Assembly (NCBI GenBank): GCA_943914435.1
Contig: CALUBY010000013.1
Coordinates: 1 to 14,209, forward strand
Reading direction: 5' to 3'
DNA from: an uncultured bacterium
Lineage (GTDB): Bacteria > Patescibacteriota > Minisyncoccia > Phycocordibacterales > Phycocordibacteraceae
Length of the DNA stretch: 14,209 nt
Part shown: one piece after another, positions 13,913 through 14,209 of the stretch
How the letters are laid out: each line of letters begins with the position of its first letter
Numbering within the stretch: position 1 is the first letter of the stretch
Notes under the pieces: model-generated
Told to the model about the DNA's origin: nothing
Seen by the model: only the letters and a program-made list of their open reading frames with translations
Database searches by the model: none
Made by a program: the position numbers and the translations under genes

Positions 13913-14164
13913 CTAGCCGCGACGCACCATTTTCACAATCGCAAGGAGAATCACGGCACCCAAGAGTGCTACGAGGAAGCTGTAGAGATTAAATCCGCTA
14001 ACATCACCCTCGCCGAGCAGCGACATGACCCATCCACCAAGTACCGCGCCGGCGATACCAACAACGATATCGAGAAGAAGACCCTGCTGGCCGTTTGTCT
14101 TCATGATAAGCGATGCTATCCACCCGACGAGCGCTCCGAATACGATCCAAAGAATAATACCCAT
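13913..14164 (-). CDS. GlsB/YeaQ/YmgE-family mini membrane protein
   Basis: An 83-residue protein with three hydrophobic helices (about 2-21, 33-50 and 60-78). Its pattern GALVGWIASLIMKTNGQQGLLLDIVVGIAGAVLGGWV is the signature of the family often labelled transglycosylase-associated protein. That name is historical and no enzyme activity is shown; members are usually stress-induced. Here an acidic Gly-rich loop (GEGDVSGFNLYS) precedes the last helix and the tail is basic (KMVRRG). The family usually has 80-90 residues, so it is complete. No Shine-Dalgarno motif precedes the ATG; the leader is pyrimidine-rich (CCTTCTTTCT). Possible -10 sequences (TACATA, 14176-14181) lie upstream, close to the window edge. 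Confidence 0.88.
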   Translation of the reverse strand: MGIILWIVFGALVGWIASLIMKTNGQQGLLLDIVVGIAGAVLGGWVMSLLGEGDVSGFNLYSFLVALLGAVILLAIVKMVRRG

Positions 14165-14209
14165 AGAAAGAAGGTTATGTATTTATGCTTGTATGGTTAG
14201 AGCCTACCG

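Noticed and set aside
8..14164. UGA recoding to glycine as in some CPR lineages
   Set aside because: No gene contains an in-frame TGA, so the standard code explains every frame.

Overview
The window looks like a chromosomal segment of a Patescibacteria (Candidate Phyla Radiation) genome, most likely the Parcubacteria/Kaiserbacteria side. This is inferred from gene style: a compact layout, short membrane-anchored unknown proteins, an lmo0937-type and a GlsB-type mini membrane protein, a PIF1-like helicase with a C-terminal helical tail, and almost no Shine-Dalgarno motifs. No rRNA or other marker is present to prove it. Fourteen protein genes are supported. All start with ATG and all end in TAA (8) or TAG (6); none uses TGA. 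I see no tRNA, rRNA, CRISPR array, insertion sequence or broken gene, and no gene-free stretch over 300 bases.

Left part (1-5924), all on the minus strand. A 50-residue lmo0937-like membrane protein sits at 8-160 behind a palindrome that may be an operator. Next is typA/bipA (281-2071), with a strong hairpin terminator and its own promoter candidate; a hairpin with a U-tract lies inside its leader. Upstream is a tight four-gene run reading right to left: a membrane-anchored extracytoplasmic protein with a CPxDVxC cysteine pair (5103-5924), a PIF1-like helicase (3424-5091), the cell-wall lytic transglycosylase MltG (2382-3398), and a 67-residue unknown (2176-2379).

Middle part (6033-10984), plus strand. 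A SpoVT/AbrB-type regulator (6033-6263) begins an apparent operon with an RND periplasmic-adaptor protein (6298-7842) and an HAE1-type RND pump (7868-10984). A promoter-like sequence and an inverted repeat lie just ahead of the regulator, so the module may be self-regulated. No outer-membrane channel gene is present. The pump keeps only one of the two TM4 aspartates of AcrB and has Asn where AcrB has Lys940. A perfect 46-bp palindrome after the pump serves as a terminator for both converging transcription units.

Right part (10983-14209). On the minus strand are a secreted unknown (11037-11723), a membrane-anchored NlpE-like protein with a CADC motif (11828-12301), and a DUF1295/steroid-5-alpha-reductase-like membrane protein (12343-13128). 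Divergent from the last is a DedA/VTT-family membrane protein (13205-13858). A bidirectional terminator separates it from a GlsB/YeaQ-like mini membrane protein (13913-14164, minus).

Nearly everything apart from typA, the helicase and the 67-residue protein belongs to the cell envelope: efflux, wall cleavage, lipid or membrane maintenance, and surface-exposed sensor-like domains. Reading the region as an envelope-stress neighbourhood is inference from gene content, not something the sequence proves.
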